This document shows, one piece after another, positions 1 through 10,907 of a stretch of 64,000 bases of DNA. Source of the DNA: Agrypnia vestita. Lineage: Eukaryota; Arthropoda; Insecta; Trichoptera; Phryganeidae. Location of the stretch: the NCBI GenBank assembly GCA_016648135.1, contig JADDOH010002614.1:62001-126000 (forward strand), read 5' to 3'. Positions within the stretch are counted from its first letter, which is position 1; each line of letters opens with the position of its first letter. The notes beneath the pieces are model-generated. The model had not been told where the DNA came from. It did no database searches and was given only the letters and a program-made list of their open reading frames with translations. The position numbers were made by a program, and so were the translations under genes.

Positions 1-900
1 TTTTCTAGTGATAGTTCATTCGCATTTTCTGTATATATTTGAAAGATTGATTTTTATTTTACTAAATTGAAATACATAAAAATGATTAACAAAGTGAAGA
101 TCCAAAGATTACTATCGTTTTACTCCAAAGATACCTAATAAAGTAGCTCTTTTTTTATTAAACCTACAGATGTATTGATTTATGGTAAAGTTATATTGAA
201 ATTATAGAAGAAGTATGTTTATTACTACATTTTTAAATTGGCGAATTTTTTTCCCGTATTTTCCGATTTAAAACTTCAATTTGAATAACGCTACGTCAAA
301 TGTATGTAGTTTTTTGGGCAAAATTTTGGTATAACCCATATGTAATAGTTATATTAGCTTTATACGCCATATTTAAAGGGCTAACTCATCCATTTGAAAC
401 TACCCCATTTGAAATATAAAAAGGTCGAAATACCTTTTTTTATGAAAAGCTTACAAAAGTTGAATATAAAGGCAGACACATCACTATTTCCTTAAGGTTG
501 ATGGTATAAAAATGAATAGAAAAGGTGCTCTTTAAGGATATAACGTAAGAGAGGTTTTTATAAAAAGAGTTCGTTAAAACGTATAAAGAGAGTTCATATG
601 ATTAAATTTAGTTTTTAATCCATTTATATAAAACGATAATTTATAATGTTACGTGATGTCTTAAAGGTTTAAGTATTATTTTTATTATATTTAAATGAAT
701 TCATGTTAAACTTGCTTACCTAAATTTAATAATGTAAGATATGCTAAATGTCACTTCTAATTCTTTACAATCTCACCATCGTAATTAACAAGCAACGAAA
801 AGATAAAAACAGTTTAATACTATGTTTTCAATCACTTAAAACACGCACTTCAATCAACTGTCAAACTTATTAAATCAAAGATAAAATCTCCTCCCCCGAA
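1..900. other. AT-rich intergenic DNA, nothing recognised
   Basis: I see no ORF above background, tRNA-like box, inverted repeat or repeat family shared with the rest of the window. Confidence 0.6.
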
Positions 901-1335
901 ATCGTCCGTTAGATTAATTGAAAGGCTGGAATATTAACACCACTCGCAGCGGAAACTCGGAAACATGACAGCCGCTGCTCGGGGGCCACTTCAATAATTA
1001 ATTCGCCGGTTGATATTAATAAGTCCGTAAAGTAAAAATGTACGTCCTCCCTCGCGCTGCGCCCGCAACATTAAGGCTTGCCGGGCGGGTGGGTGCGGGT
1101 GGCGCGGCCGCTACGCGACGGACCTTCCACGCAGAGTAGTGCCCCGAGCCGCCGTCGGGTGGAGACTGGCGCTAGCGTGCACGGTCGGCTGCTTCCGGCG
1201 CCCGCCCGAGCGCTGCCGACCGACGACATCCGCCGGCACCCGCCTCCCCCGGCCGCCCCCGGAAGGCTCCGTGCTCCCTTGCCCTGTAAATTCTCGATTA
1301 TGTGCCGCCGGATTTTCCGTTTTCGGAGAGAATCA
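901..1335. other. GC-rich, CpG-rich island
   Basis: An abrupt switch from AT-rich DNA to a block rich in C, G and CpG, densest at about 1,035-1,290. The left flank (901-1,030) has several ATTA/TAAT homeodomain-type words amid moderate GC. Short ORFs run on both strands but only because stop codons are rare in such composition; none shows a domain. It could be a promoter or a conserved regulatory element. No matching copy was found in the window, so it is not obviously a repeat. Confidence 0.5.
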
Positions 1336-1799
1336 TACAAAGAATTCTAGCGTTCGTACAAAAGAACGACAGACATGTAGGGAAAATGGATGAGTAAATG
1401 AAAGGTTCGCGCTCCTTCCGTGGCTAATTTGCCTCTGCACCGCACTTCTAAGTGCAGAATAAATGTGAATTTGAAGTTAATAAAATATAAAATCATAAAA
1501 TAACTTTAAAGTTTAAAAAGTAATTAATATTTTTTTATACTCATTTTTAAGTTACTTACAACCACCCTCTAAAAATTTAAAAAAAAATTTAATTTAGTAA
1601 TCAAGGTTTTAAGAAACATACTAGGCAGAGACTTGTTAAGAACTGCCTATTATGTTTTTGTATTATCAACTATTATATGATGAATATATAATAAAATTGT
1701 GACACTCAGGTTTTCATGATTTAGACACTGCAATTTTTTAAATACAAAGTTATTGATAAAGGACTTCAGGAAGGAAGCAGATTCAGCTTTCGATGCCAG
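1336..1799. other. AT-rich DNA, nothing recognised
   Basis: No coding, RNA or repeat signal seen. Confidence 0.5.
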
Positions 1800-2648
1800 T
1801 GACTGCATAATTTAGAAGAATTATTGTATCATCTTCATAACAAAAAAAATTATAAGACCTAACATGATATGAAGAGGGAGAAGCAGTACATCTTTTTGAT
1901 TGATTAAAGGATCATGGCGCACATTCTAAGCTCCTGGAATTATACAATATCTTGAAGGCCACTACTTTACTTTATAGTTTTTCTTCCTATCTCTACTATG
2001 CCACTCACCTAAATGTAACCTCGTTGCGCTCCTAGTAAAATACCAATTTATTTTAGATCACTACACTAGCTTTACTCAGTGTATTCAACCTTTGATAAAA
2101 GCAACTTCATGTTTTCATAATTTTCTTTTATATTTGAAGCATGACCAGGAAGGTTGATAGTTACTTTTATCGAGTAGAATGGCCTTCAAACTCACTTTTG
2201 GTGAATTGATGCAAAACCTCCCCTCAGATACATTATATTTTATTCCAAGAGCGTTAAAAAGACCATTGGTATCAGGACAATAGTATAAGTACTCATCCAT
2301 TTAGCAAAAAGTGGAAGTCTCATGTCGGTTTCTGAGACGAGGAATTTTGATTCCTTTAGATAGTAGATTCTACTTTTACGAACTTGTACCAAAAAGTTCT
2401 TCTTGAATTTCAGACAAATTCAAATCATGAACGAGATCGTTTAAATGACTTTGTGTTATGAAGTGGGGTTCTATAGAATTTGAAAGCTCTTTCAACTCCG
2501 AGTCGCATTCTGGGGTATAATCACAATAATCTAATGGAGTTTCTAATTCCATTTTCACTGGTGGTATTGGAGCCAGAAAAGCTTCGCAATGAGACTCAGG
2601 CCTCATATTAGGATAATTGACATGTTTATTTATTTTGTTGTAAATCAA
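1800..2648 (-). pseudogene. Decayed copy of an uncharacterised multicopy arthropod ORF family
   Basis: Reading the minus strand with frame changes gives a chain of matches, in the right order, to a protein family I recall as repeated across arthropod genomes. In order: a SHLNDLVHDLNLSEIQEELFG segment (2,376-2,460), then GLFNALGIKYN and SPKVSLKAILLD (2,160-2,250), then ENMKLLLSKVEYTE (about 2,070-2,110), GILLGAQRGYI and EWHSRDRKKNY (about 1,980-2,040), then HDPLINQKDVLLLPLHIMLG (about 1,860-1,915). At least four frame changes and several stops break it. The acidic N-terminal part begins at an ATG at 2,648 with a second in-frame ATG soon after. The function of the family is not known to me; its copy number suggests a transposon passenger or transposase. 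Family assignment is by remembered motifs, not by a search. Confidence 0.7.
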
Positions 2649-3041
2649 ATATATTAATTAAGCCAAAATTAATGATAAGCGTTGATTTTCATGATCCTTT
2701 TAATTCTATTCTCTAAGAGTTCATGTGCATCGAATACTAATTATTCGAGATTTTTATAGTTAATTCTGTTTTTTTACATTTACAATATAGTTTGGATGTT
2801 TTTTACTCTAGGTAAGTCATTGGTTTCCATTACGAAGATGGGATTAATTCATCGCCTGTATAACAAAATGCTCAAGCATTCGAAGTATTTTTCATTGTAA
2901 TTTTTCACAGAAACACGTACAAATACGATGCTTACGCTAAAATATGCAATTAAAAATGACAGATTTGACATATTGCTAAAATTTTAACAGCGAAAATAAA
3001 AAAAATTGGTTGCACTGTTAATATTATTTTTTTACCAATAA
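2649..3041. other. AT-rich DNA, nothing recognised
   Basis: No coding or repeat signal seen. Confidence 0.5.
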
Positions 3042-3145
3042 AGTAGCTTGCTGGTATAGTGGCTATGACTCTCGCCTAGTTGCCCAGTAGACAGCAGTTT
3101 AAGCCCCATCTTCACATCCCTATTTATAAAATAAATAAATACAGA
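3042..3145 (+). repeat. tRNA-headed SINE fragment (family S1-like)
   Basis: Begins GTAGCTTGCTGGTATAGTGG, close to the Pol III A-box head of the full S1 copies at 49,639 and 63,666, and keeps ACTCTCGCCT. The B-box is degraded (CAGTTTAAGCC). It ends in an A/T-rich tail with AAATAAATAAATA. The S1 3' body is missing. Confidence 0.6.
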
Positions 3146-3640
3146 AATACAAAAATACAACTCCCTGCATAACCTGATAGGCTATGAAAAAAAAATTTTT
3201 CTTCGAAATCATTTATAAATAAGTCATTTTCTATATTAGGATTAAAATTTACTAAAAAGGGACAATAAAATCTATTGACCAGTGTATATAATTTAAACAT
3301 CATAATTACTTACTTCTATATTATTAAATTCGTTATTGAATATTAAATTTAGTAATCATTATACTTTTTCATTACCTTACATGTGGTAAGGGCTATTTAA
3401 AAATATTATACATTTAAAAATAATGTTATATTTCTAGAGTCAATGCAACTGTTTATAAGTTTATTCAATAAATGTATGTATAAATATACTACATCAAATT
3501 AATACTATACCTTCAAATAATAATAAGAAGTGACATAATATACAAAATTTCTTTAATTTCCTTTGATTTTTTAAAACCTTTGTGGCACTCACGGTACGCT
3601 TTCAAGCACTTTAGCCCTCCAATTTTACTAAAAGTAACTT
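3146..3640. other. AT-rich DNA, nothing recognised
   Basis: No coding or repeat signal seen. Confidence 0.5.
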
Positions 3641-3705
3641 TTACCCTTTTTAATTTTTGATGACAACCGGTTTCAGACCGATCGATTCTTCATCACGGTA
3701 GAATA
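3640..3705 (-). repeat. PLE-terminal-repeat-like fragment with hammerhead-like motif
   Basis: On the minus strand: GTGATGA, A, GAATC-GATC-GGTCT, then GAAACCGG. This is the architecture seen at 49,998-50,026 with a weaker hairpin (four of five positions pair, with wobbles) and a first-base change (C to G). Confidence 0.45.
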
Positions 3706-3744
3706 AAATAAGCGCTATAAATAAGGTATCTTGTCCTATATATT

Positions 3745-4020
3745 TGTGGCGGGTATAAAAGCGTAGTCAGTAATGTACAAAAAATGTTATAAATATTTTG
3801 AATAGCGTCACCGAGAATTACTTATTTAGAATGTACTGAATTCGAGATTTTATAGGACATGTAGCTCCATTTTTTTTTCAAAATCATGTTCCCAAATTAC
3901 TATTAAAAGCCAAGGCATATTCTCATAGCATAAAAAGAAAATGCAGCCACTTCAACCGATCAACCCCCAAGGATGTGTCACGTGACAAAATGGCCGCTTT
4001 GTACTACAGTGAGAAATGAT
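3745..4020 (-). repeat. Repeat family K, copy 1
   Basis: The reverse complement aligns along its length with 7,640-7,910. Shared landmarks are TGTCACGTGACA, GGTTGAAGTGG, GCTTTTAATAGT, AAATCTCGAATTCAGTA and GCTTTTATACC. It lies in the opposite orientation to the 7.6 kb copy. No ORF; probably a non-autonomous DNA element. Confidence 0.65.
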
Positions 4021-4059
4021 GTTGATTTTGGACTGAAACGCCATAGCAAATATAAATCT

Positions 4060-4300
4060 AAGAATGTTCTTAGGTTTTCACGGCCACTCATAATCTTGTG
4101 GTATGTGTGTTCTGGATTATTATGCCGTGTTATTATGACCCTTCTGGCCGACGTTTCGAATCCCATTGCAGGGTCCATCATCAGGTTTGTTGTCACAACA
4201 CATCAGCCCTGATGATGGACCCTGCAATGGGATCTGTCGTCCAGAAATGTCGTAATAACACGGCGTAATACCCCAGAAGACACAATCCAGAAGAAATACA
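4060..4300. repeat. Foldback element (PLE-like), both arms present
   Basis: Left arm 4,109-4,200 and right arm 4,202-4,293 are imperfect reverse complements of each other, both containing TGGACCCTGCAATGGGAT and CGTGTTATTA-type blocks, so the transcript would fold into a long hairpin. On the minus strand the left arm holds CTGATGA (4,178-4,184), T, a hairpin of GGA-CCC with GGG-A-TTC, then GAAAC (4,153-4,157). A diverged copy lies at 44,612-44,812; the flank AAGAATGTTCTTAGGTTTTC at 4,066 is inverted there. Confidence 0.7.
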
Positions 4301-4439
4301 AATCTAATTATATAAGTATCAAAAGCAATGATGTCTTCTATTTGGTAGGAAACACATTTTTATAAAATAAAAACTGAGGCAGCTATGGTTTTTAAATAAT
4401 TATTTCCAATAATATATAGGTTTCATGTATTCCAGAGAA

Positions 4440-4535
4440 ATTTCTTAGTAGTCACAGGTTTTTAGCATTTATCTCAGAAACATCTTTATGAGATATTACT
4501 GTTTTTGCTTTTATACCTCTTACATAACATATTTT
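4440..4535 (+). repeat. Repeat family K, terminal fragment
   Basis: Contains GATATTACTGTTTTTGCTTTTATACC, matching one end of the family K copies at 7,480-7,510 and 7,875-7,900. Confidence 0.4.
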
Positions 4536-4839
4536 TGTGCTTCTGCATCCAAAAAAAATGAAAAAAAGGAAACATAAGATACATTCAAGTATCAGTTTTT
4601 TTAATATGTACAAGCGAGTAAGATATGTGACTTTTTGCTCTGAAGGGACATTGTTTAAGCAATCAAGACTATTAGTAGAAATATGTAAATTTAAACGCTG
4701 TAATGCAGTTATACTAGAGATATTAACCTCCCTATACCGTGTCAAATAGATAACACATATACACACGGTGTCTGGCACAAAAAATTCCTAAAGCCTATTA
4801 GATATTTAATGAACATTTACTCTATAATTTGTTCTTATA

Positions 4840-5035
4840 TTATCAACCTTGGAATAAATTTACTTTAATTTACTTATTTACACTTTTGTTTGTTCATATA
4901 TGTATATACTTTTTACTTAATTTACTTTGCTTTACTTATATTTTTATACTTATTTACTTTATTTCTTATTTACTTTATATACTTCTTACTCTTAATTACT
5001 TTACTTTATTTTTCTTTTATTCTTCTAATTACGTA
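4840..5035. repeat. Degenerate TTTAC/TTTACTTA low-complexity tract
   Basis: Repeats of ATTTACTT-type words. The hydrophobic ORF across it (4,829-5,071) is a product of the T-rich composition. Confidence 0.6.
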
Positions 5036-6109
5036 ACCATGAAATTAAATATTTACATGGAGTCTCAATGAATGGAATGGCTACTTACCTCAGAACAGGT
5101 TTTTTTTATGTACCTAGCGAGGAAGGTAACGATAAAGGCCTGCATATAAAAAAATGTATATTGTATTTGTTTCTATCTTATTCATAAACTCTGCATATAT
5201 TCTTAACATTAATTATGATTTGATGCAAGCTGTTATAAAAGTTATTGAGCTATTAAACGCTGATTTATCGGTACTGAAACTAAAACTGAGAAGACCTTGT
5301 CTAGTGAAGCAACTACCTTCATTCATATGTATTAAATTACACGAAATAAATTAATTAAAACTAAAAAAAAAAAAAATATATGTATATATTTTTGTAATGT
5401 ATGAAAATTTAAATAAAAATACTCTCTTCTTAAATCAAACTAAAAAAAATCTCTTCTGAAATCAAACTAAACAAAATTAAAATCTCAAGCTAAACAGACT
5501 TTGAAGTTGCTTAACTCCATTACTGTTGATATTAGGACATTGTTGCTTAAGCATTTCCACTCATAATTTAGTTGGAAATCCACCTGTAAATTATTGTGGT
5601 CTTGCTCTGTTAAACTCTGTATAATGTTAGTGTAAATTTCTGCATTACTGATAATCAATCAATTGTTATTTTTAAAAATCGTGCAAATTTGACGCATTCT
5701 CTATATTTTAAAAGGATTTTTATTTATCAAGTTCCGATAAATATTATTTTTAAATCGAAATATTGGAATATATTTTTCAAAAATTAACCTTCTGAGTACG
5801 AATACATCATCTTCATCAGAAGAATATCAACTCACTTTCACTATATATATTCCATAAATATTTTACATCATGTATTTCTGTACTCGGGCCTACCGGATTA
5901 GATTCACTTTAAATTTATCTCTAAAGGGATCAAAAAACCTATTTATTAAAGGACATTTTCAATTTTAACCAGTCAAATGATAAACTAGCTAAGAACTGGC
6001 TTTCTAAAAGAGTAGGATATAAGTAATAAATAGTTCAATTAATAGCCTATTAAGTAACCACCTATGTACCTGTTTGGATTTTTTCAAATACTTTTTTTTA
6101 AAAAATTAA
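5036..6109. other. AT-rich DNA, nothing firmly recognised
   Basis: A CTGATGA-containing stretch at about 5,795-5,835 (minus strand) resembles the PLE motif but lacks a following GAAA at the right spacing. Confidence 0.4.
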
Positions 6110-6345
6110 GCTGCGCTGCAAAAATTCTTGAAAATTTTAATCGTGCAAATAGATAATATATATTAATCAATTAATAAAAATGAGACATATAATGGTTCCG
6201 GGTTCGAGTCTCGGTAGCAGTCATATATTTTTTCGTTGATTTGAATTTTCTATATGTCTTGCTTATTGATTAATATATTTGGTTATAAAAATTTACAGAA
6301 CTTTATTCTGAAATTGCAATAAGAATGTTTTCTTTAATATGGTAT
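6110..6345 (+). repeat. SINE-like family S3, copy 1
   Basis: Has a B-box-like GGGTTCGAGTC at 6,199. The 3' part matches 40,860-40,985 (ATATTTTTTC..., CTATATGTCTT, then TTCTGAAATTGCAA and ...GTTTTCTTTAATAT). The flanking ATTAATCAATTAAT and ATTGATTAAT words form a weak inverted pair. Confidence 0.55.
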
Positions 6346-7295
6346 ACATGGAAAACAAAATAACTTATAACACACTCTCTTTCAAAACATCAGTTGATTC
6401 ACTCAAATGCGAAAATTGCGAGTAAATTGTAATATTACATTTAAAGATATTTGAAGTATAATGTTACATACTATATACAGCATTCATAAATATGCCAATA
6501 AATAAATAAAAAATATCGAATTTATTTTTCATTTTGGTTGCTTCATGAAACTTTTCCTTCGAGAATTCTTCTGCAACAACACTTTGCAAGACCTTCAACT
6601 TGTTCATAACTCCTTAAGGTAGAATAGACATCTCACAGCTATGCGGGAGTATACAAAGCCATAGATTATGTAAGCGGAGCGAAACTGAAAATGTTTCTCA
6701 TTTGCAAAGGAACTTCTCGCCATTTTAATCTTCACTTTGACAGCATCACTATATTTGTTAAATCGATCTATTTGATGCCTTGATCTTTTACCGCGATTTG
6801 TAGCGGCTCGCATGTTTATTTATTATGTACCCATGATCTTTGTATTTATACAACTAATGGTTTGACAAACACCATAAACGTCAAATTTTTATGATTAAAT
6901 TTTTGTTTTTTTGTCATAATAATTCAATTATTATAAATAAATGCACATTTAAATGTCGACCCATATTTGATATGAAATTAAAGATAATGTTCATAATATT
7001 ACATGAACTGAAGACGTACCTTCAAAATATGACAGTAAAATTAAAAATCTGTGCCTTTATATAACTGTGTATTTATTACTAAACACACAAGTCAAAAATA
7101 TGAAGTTAAGTACAACGAGAGATTAGCTATGAGAACTTAAAAGGAGGGGTAGTAAAGTGAAGGTAACGACATCCCATTGAATAGTTTCTGAGGTGATTTT
7201 AAAAAATCTGCCACCTCTCAAGGAAATTTCTGTTCTACGAAATCTATGAAAACTTATTGAAGATAAGTTTATAAAAACAATGCCACCTCAGTTTT
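6346..7295. other. AT-rich DNA, nothing recognised
   Basis: A 69-codon minus-strand ORF (6,604-6,813) has no motif I recognise. Confidence 0.4.
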
Positions 7296-7299
7296 TATT

Positions 7300-7515
7300 T
7301 ATTTTATGTATGTGGGATAATAAAACTTATAATTTACTGAATTCAAGATTTTATGGAAAACAGCATCTACATTTATAAAAAACATGATTTTGGAGGAGAT
7401 AGATACATTTAATCTAGAATTCGGTACATTTAAAATAAGTAATCCTTGTTGACTGCATTTAAAATATTTATTTATTTTTTTGGATATTGCTGCCTTTGCT
7501 TTTATACCCCACATA
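7300..7515 (+). repeat. Repeat family K, rearranged partial copy
   Basis: Shares TAGAATTCGGTACATTTAAA, AAGTAATCCTTG and TTGCTTTTATACC with the 7,640-7,910 copy, and a second internal CTGAATTCAAGATTTTATGG block that matches the same part of the family. The short ORFs here are incidental. Confidence 0.5.
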
Positions 7516-7639
7516 TGTAATTAATAAAGATTTTACAGTTAAATAAGGATGTTGCTGTGTTTGTTACAAAATAGTAAACATTGCTGCTTTTACTATTTAC
7601 ATAACTGTACTTTGCTGTCTCTCCTATAATGTTTCAATG

Positions 7640-7910
7640 ATATTTAGTGTGAAGCAATTTTGTCACGTGACACAACGGGTAAATTGGTTGAAGTGGATGT
7701 AGCTGTCTTTGCTTTTAACACAACGAGAATATTACTGTATTTGCTTTTAATAGTGATTTGAATCATGGCTCTGGAAAGGATAGAACCATATTTCCAGTAA
7801 AATCTCGAATTCAGTATATTCTAAATTATTAATCCTTGGCGACAGAAAACAAAACTTTATTAAATTTTTTTGTATATTACTATCTTTGCTTTTATACCAC
7901 GCAAATAATA
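7640..7910 (+). repeat. Repeat family K, copy 2
   Basis: Inverted relative to 3,745-4,020 and alignable over about 270 bp, including the palindrome TGTCACGTGACA and the end GCTTTTATACCACGC. Confidence 0.65.
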
Positions 7911-8159
7911 AATGATAATTAATTTAGGTTACATTTGTATGAGATGTTATCTGTCTCCTTAATTCGACCAAAATCTGTGCTAAAGATAGAAGACTATTAT
8001 TTTTATATGAAAAATAATACGTTTTCCGCAATAAGCACACAAATAACAAAATTCAATCACCAAAATGAAAAAATAGTATAAACAACAATGTATCAAATAT
8101 TAATAAGAAATATTAAAAAAGATTTAAGACTAAACTACGTTTCGCTTTAATTAAATAAA

Positions 8160-8790
8160 ATAATTAATCAACAGATAGAAGAGGGAATGTTGAGAAAGAA
8201 TCGAGAGGAGAGTGACTGCGGGGAATAGGGTGAACGGTGCTTTGAACGCAATATTTCTAATAGAAATATGTCTACCGAGGCAAAAATAGTGGTACATAAT
8301 GGAATTCTGGTACCAACACTGATGTATGGAAGCAAAGCCTGAAGCTGGCAGAAGAGGAACGAAAGTATATATTCTATCTACTGCAGTGGAGATGAGATCC
8401 CTCAGACGTATGTGCGGCAAATCAATTTATGATAGAGTAAAGAATACAGATATTAGGAACGAATGTAAAGCTGATCTTAGTATAATTAATAGAATTAAAA
8501 AAGGGTCGCTCAGATGGTTTGGGCATACTGAGTGAATGAATGAGGAAAGAATGGTAAGAAAGATATATAATGCAAGTGTTGATGGCGCCAGAAAGAGAGG
8601 GCGATCGCGGAAGACGTGGCATGACCAGATTAACTAGATACTGGAAGATGGTCCCGTTATAAATCTCAACAACCGGCGAGCTTGCATGCGAAGATGTATG
8701 AATGTGGATGAGGCGAGAGTTGTGGTGCTCAATCCTGTCTGCCTACCCCCATGGGGAAACGGCATGATGGTTAGTTAGTTAGTTAGTTAT
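8160..8790 (+). mobile_element. LINE R1 (RTE-like) 3' end: reverse transcriptase C-terminus and GTTA tail
   Basis: The best R1 copy here. The plus strand reads, with stops and frame changes, LMYGSKA and SWQKRNES, then AVEMRSLRRMCGKSIYDRV (8,385-8,440), IINRIKKGSLRWFGHTE (8,485-8,533), then ACMRRCMNVDEARVV (about 8,680-8,725). These are the C-terminal motifs of RTE-type endonuclease-reverse transcriptases. It ends in (GTTA)4 after the coding part, a microsatellite tail typical of this kind of LINE. Endonuclease and catalytic RT domains are absent: a 5'-truncated dead copy. Related ends lie at about 12.0, 13.6, 18.4, 20.6, 28.1, 47.2, 49.3 and 51.7 kb. Confidence 0.85.
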
Positions 8791-8817
8791 TAATCAACAG
8801 GATGTCACGAATACCCT

Positions 8818-8857
8818 TTCAAGGTATAATGTAACGATTATACATTATACCTTGTAT
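8818..8857. repeat. Short hairpin
   Basis: AAGGTATAATGTA and TACATTATACCTT are perfect 13-bp reverse complements around a short loop, just downstream of the R1 tail. Confidence 0.65.
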
Positions 8858-9189
8858 AATGTATAATTTACATTTATTTAATGATTATTAAGCTTATGTA
8901 AAAGTTAACCCTTGTCCTTGAATTTGCGATGTTCATGTTACTGTTTCAATTATGGTTAAGGGTATTATGCAGACTGACGGAAGTGAAATCCAAATGTCTT
9001 TGGTGTCCATTCTGTCATAGTCAGTGTGGACACCCTACTCTTAACTTTTTACGCAACACTATTCGAGAAGACATTATTGTCACCTGCATTTGCACAAATA
9101 CCCAACTGCCGAAAACAGGTCATAATTGATTGCTCATTAAACTTCATTTCTTATCACTATTTAACACACACAAACATTCATTTTATTTT

Positions 9190-9552
9190 CTTATATAGGT
9201 ATATACCTAAATATACTTTTTGACTATGCTATTATATATACATTTTGTTACTATCCATGCATATGATTTTTATATATATTAATTTACTTTCACTATTGCT
9301 TTTGTATTATACATTATATACTGTTCTTATTATCCACATTTTTATATTTATATACTCAATTAATTAATTAATTAATCTTATAATTATATAGTATTTTGTT
9401 GTAAATCTTTATTATTTTTTGTTCTTACTATATTGTTCAGCTGCTCATCTCGGCCCAGGTTCTTCCTAGTGAGATGGGCGGCTTTATATCCTATGTCATG
9501 TAACAAGATGAAGATAAATAAAATAAATAAATAAATAAAAATAAATAAAATA
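9190..9552 (+). mobile_element. LINE 3' end with (AAAT)n tail
   Basis: An AT-rich untranslated region runs into ATGGGCGGCTTTATATCC, then TGTAACAAGATGAAGATAAA and an AAATAAAT tail. The pattern (short conserved 3' motif, ACAAGATGAA, AAAT tail) is that of Jockey/CR1-type LINEs. No coding part is kept that I can read. Confidence 0.5.
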
Positions 9553-9559
9553 ATTGTTA

Positions 9560-9690
9560 CTAATTATATTCCGTTGCTTGTTCGCCACTTGCACTGTGCA
9601 CGCCTAATCGTTGTGCAAGTTATGCGCCAATTCAGACATGATAGCATTACATTGACACATAAAATATATGCATGTTGCAAGAGAAGCCGA
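9560..9690 (-). repeat. MITE-like repeat M1, diverged copy
   Basis: Shares TTGCTTGTTCGCCACTTGCA, TAATCG, GCCAATTC and CATTGA with the reverse complement of 23,885-23,992. Confidence 0.6.
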
Positions 9691-9920
9691 AAAAACTTGT
9701 AATAATTAGGATATAGGGTAAAGATCAGGGGCGTGGAGTGGGAACATTGAAACATGACATTTAGCTAACCATATAGTTTAAATAACAATCGAAATGAAAC
9801 ACATATCTCATTATATTCCTATCATAATTATTATTATATTATTAATATTTTAAATATATTGTAATATTCTGTAGGGTAAATATTTAAAAAAAAATTTTCA
9901 AAATATAAGCTTACGTAAAA

Positions 9921-10481
9921 TTCATGCTTCAATTCAGAATATTTTGAGTTTGTTCAAATCTTTCAGAACAGTGCTGGATTTACAAACTCAAAATATTCTG
10001 AATTGTAAATACTGGTAAAAAGGAATTTAACAAAAATTGGAAATAATATTTCCTGGCGTATCCTAGTGTAATGCAAGTATTCGGATGAATTTCATTACAC
10101 ACAATAAAGTATATTGCTCTCAAAATTCCGTAAAAAATCAATGTAGATTTTCTCATTAGCGACATCTGTGGGGATTTAGGGGAATGAAAATGGCTTTGTA
10201 CAGGCCGCATGGAAAAGGCGCTTACAACTCATATATGAAAGCTTTCCACGCAATTTGAACATATATACAACTTCCAAAAAATGAATAAGCATGGTATATT
10301 CTATCATGGGTGGAAATGGCGAATGTTACAATTGTGTAAAGTGATCACTTAAGCCAACCATTAAAAGACAGGTCACATAAGTCCTGTGTACACCCAAATG
10401 ACTTCTAAACCTACTTTCCCATAATTAATACAGTTTCGTCTCTGTAAGATATCTATAATATACACTATTTCATGCTTCAAT
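9921..10481 (+). repeat. Repeat family H, copy A, with 13-bp target duplication
   Basis: Flanked by the direct repeat TTCATGCTTCAAT at 9,921-9,933 and 10,469-10,481. It begins with the family start AGAATATTTTGAGTTTGTTC. Arms 9,930-9,953 and 9,982-10,005 are a perfect 24-bp inverted repeat, so the start is duplicated in reverse in this copy. The body (10,185-10,465) is nearly identical to copy B (39,965-40,240), including GTGTAAAGTGATCACTTAAG. It ends CTATAATATACACTA. No supported ORF. Confidence 0.75.
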
Positions 10482-10907
10482 ATTCTCACTGCACGAAACT
10501 GGTAAAGATTAGTGTCTCATGAAAATAAAATAAAAACTACTGGAGTAAAAATGAGGTTAATAACACCTGTTCATAAATACTAAATGCGAATACTTATATA
10601 AAATAGAGTTTATGATATTTCTATTGTTAAACATGGAGCTCCACCAAGTAGCAATCAAAAAATTAACAGTACGTGCTTAGATTCTTAATTTGGAAAAGTC
10701 GAAAAAGCCAGTTTTCAAGAACATTACTTATTCAGAGGCTGCCCGTAGCGTAAGGCTAAATATATCAAAACGGTACTTTTACTTTTGATTATATTAGATG
10801 GCGTTTGAGAGACAAGTTTGGTTACTTTGGAATTGGATTTACTTAACTGATTTAATATGAATAAGGTAAATGAATCATGATGACATGATATGAAAGGTAA
10901 AATAGTT

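Noticed and set aside
1071..1393. Overlapping ORFs of 84-90 codons in the GC-rich island
   Set aside because: All frames are open because stop codons are rare in GC-rich DNA; no domain or start context.
4829..5071. Hydrophobic 80-codon ORF
   Set aside because: Product of a TTTAC-rich low-complexity tract.
5790..5840. Further hammerhead-like motif from CTGATGA on the minus strand
   Set aside because: No GAAA at the expected spacing and no stable hairpin.
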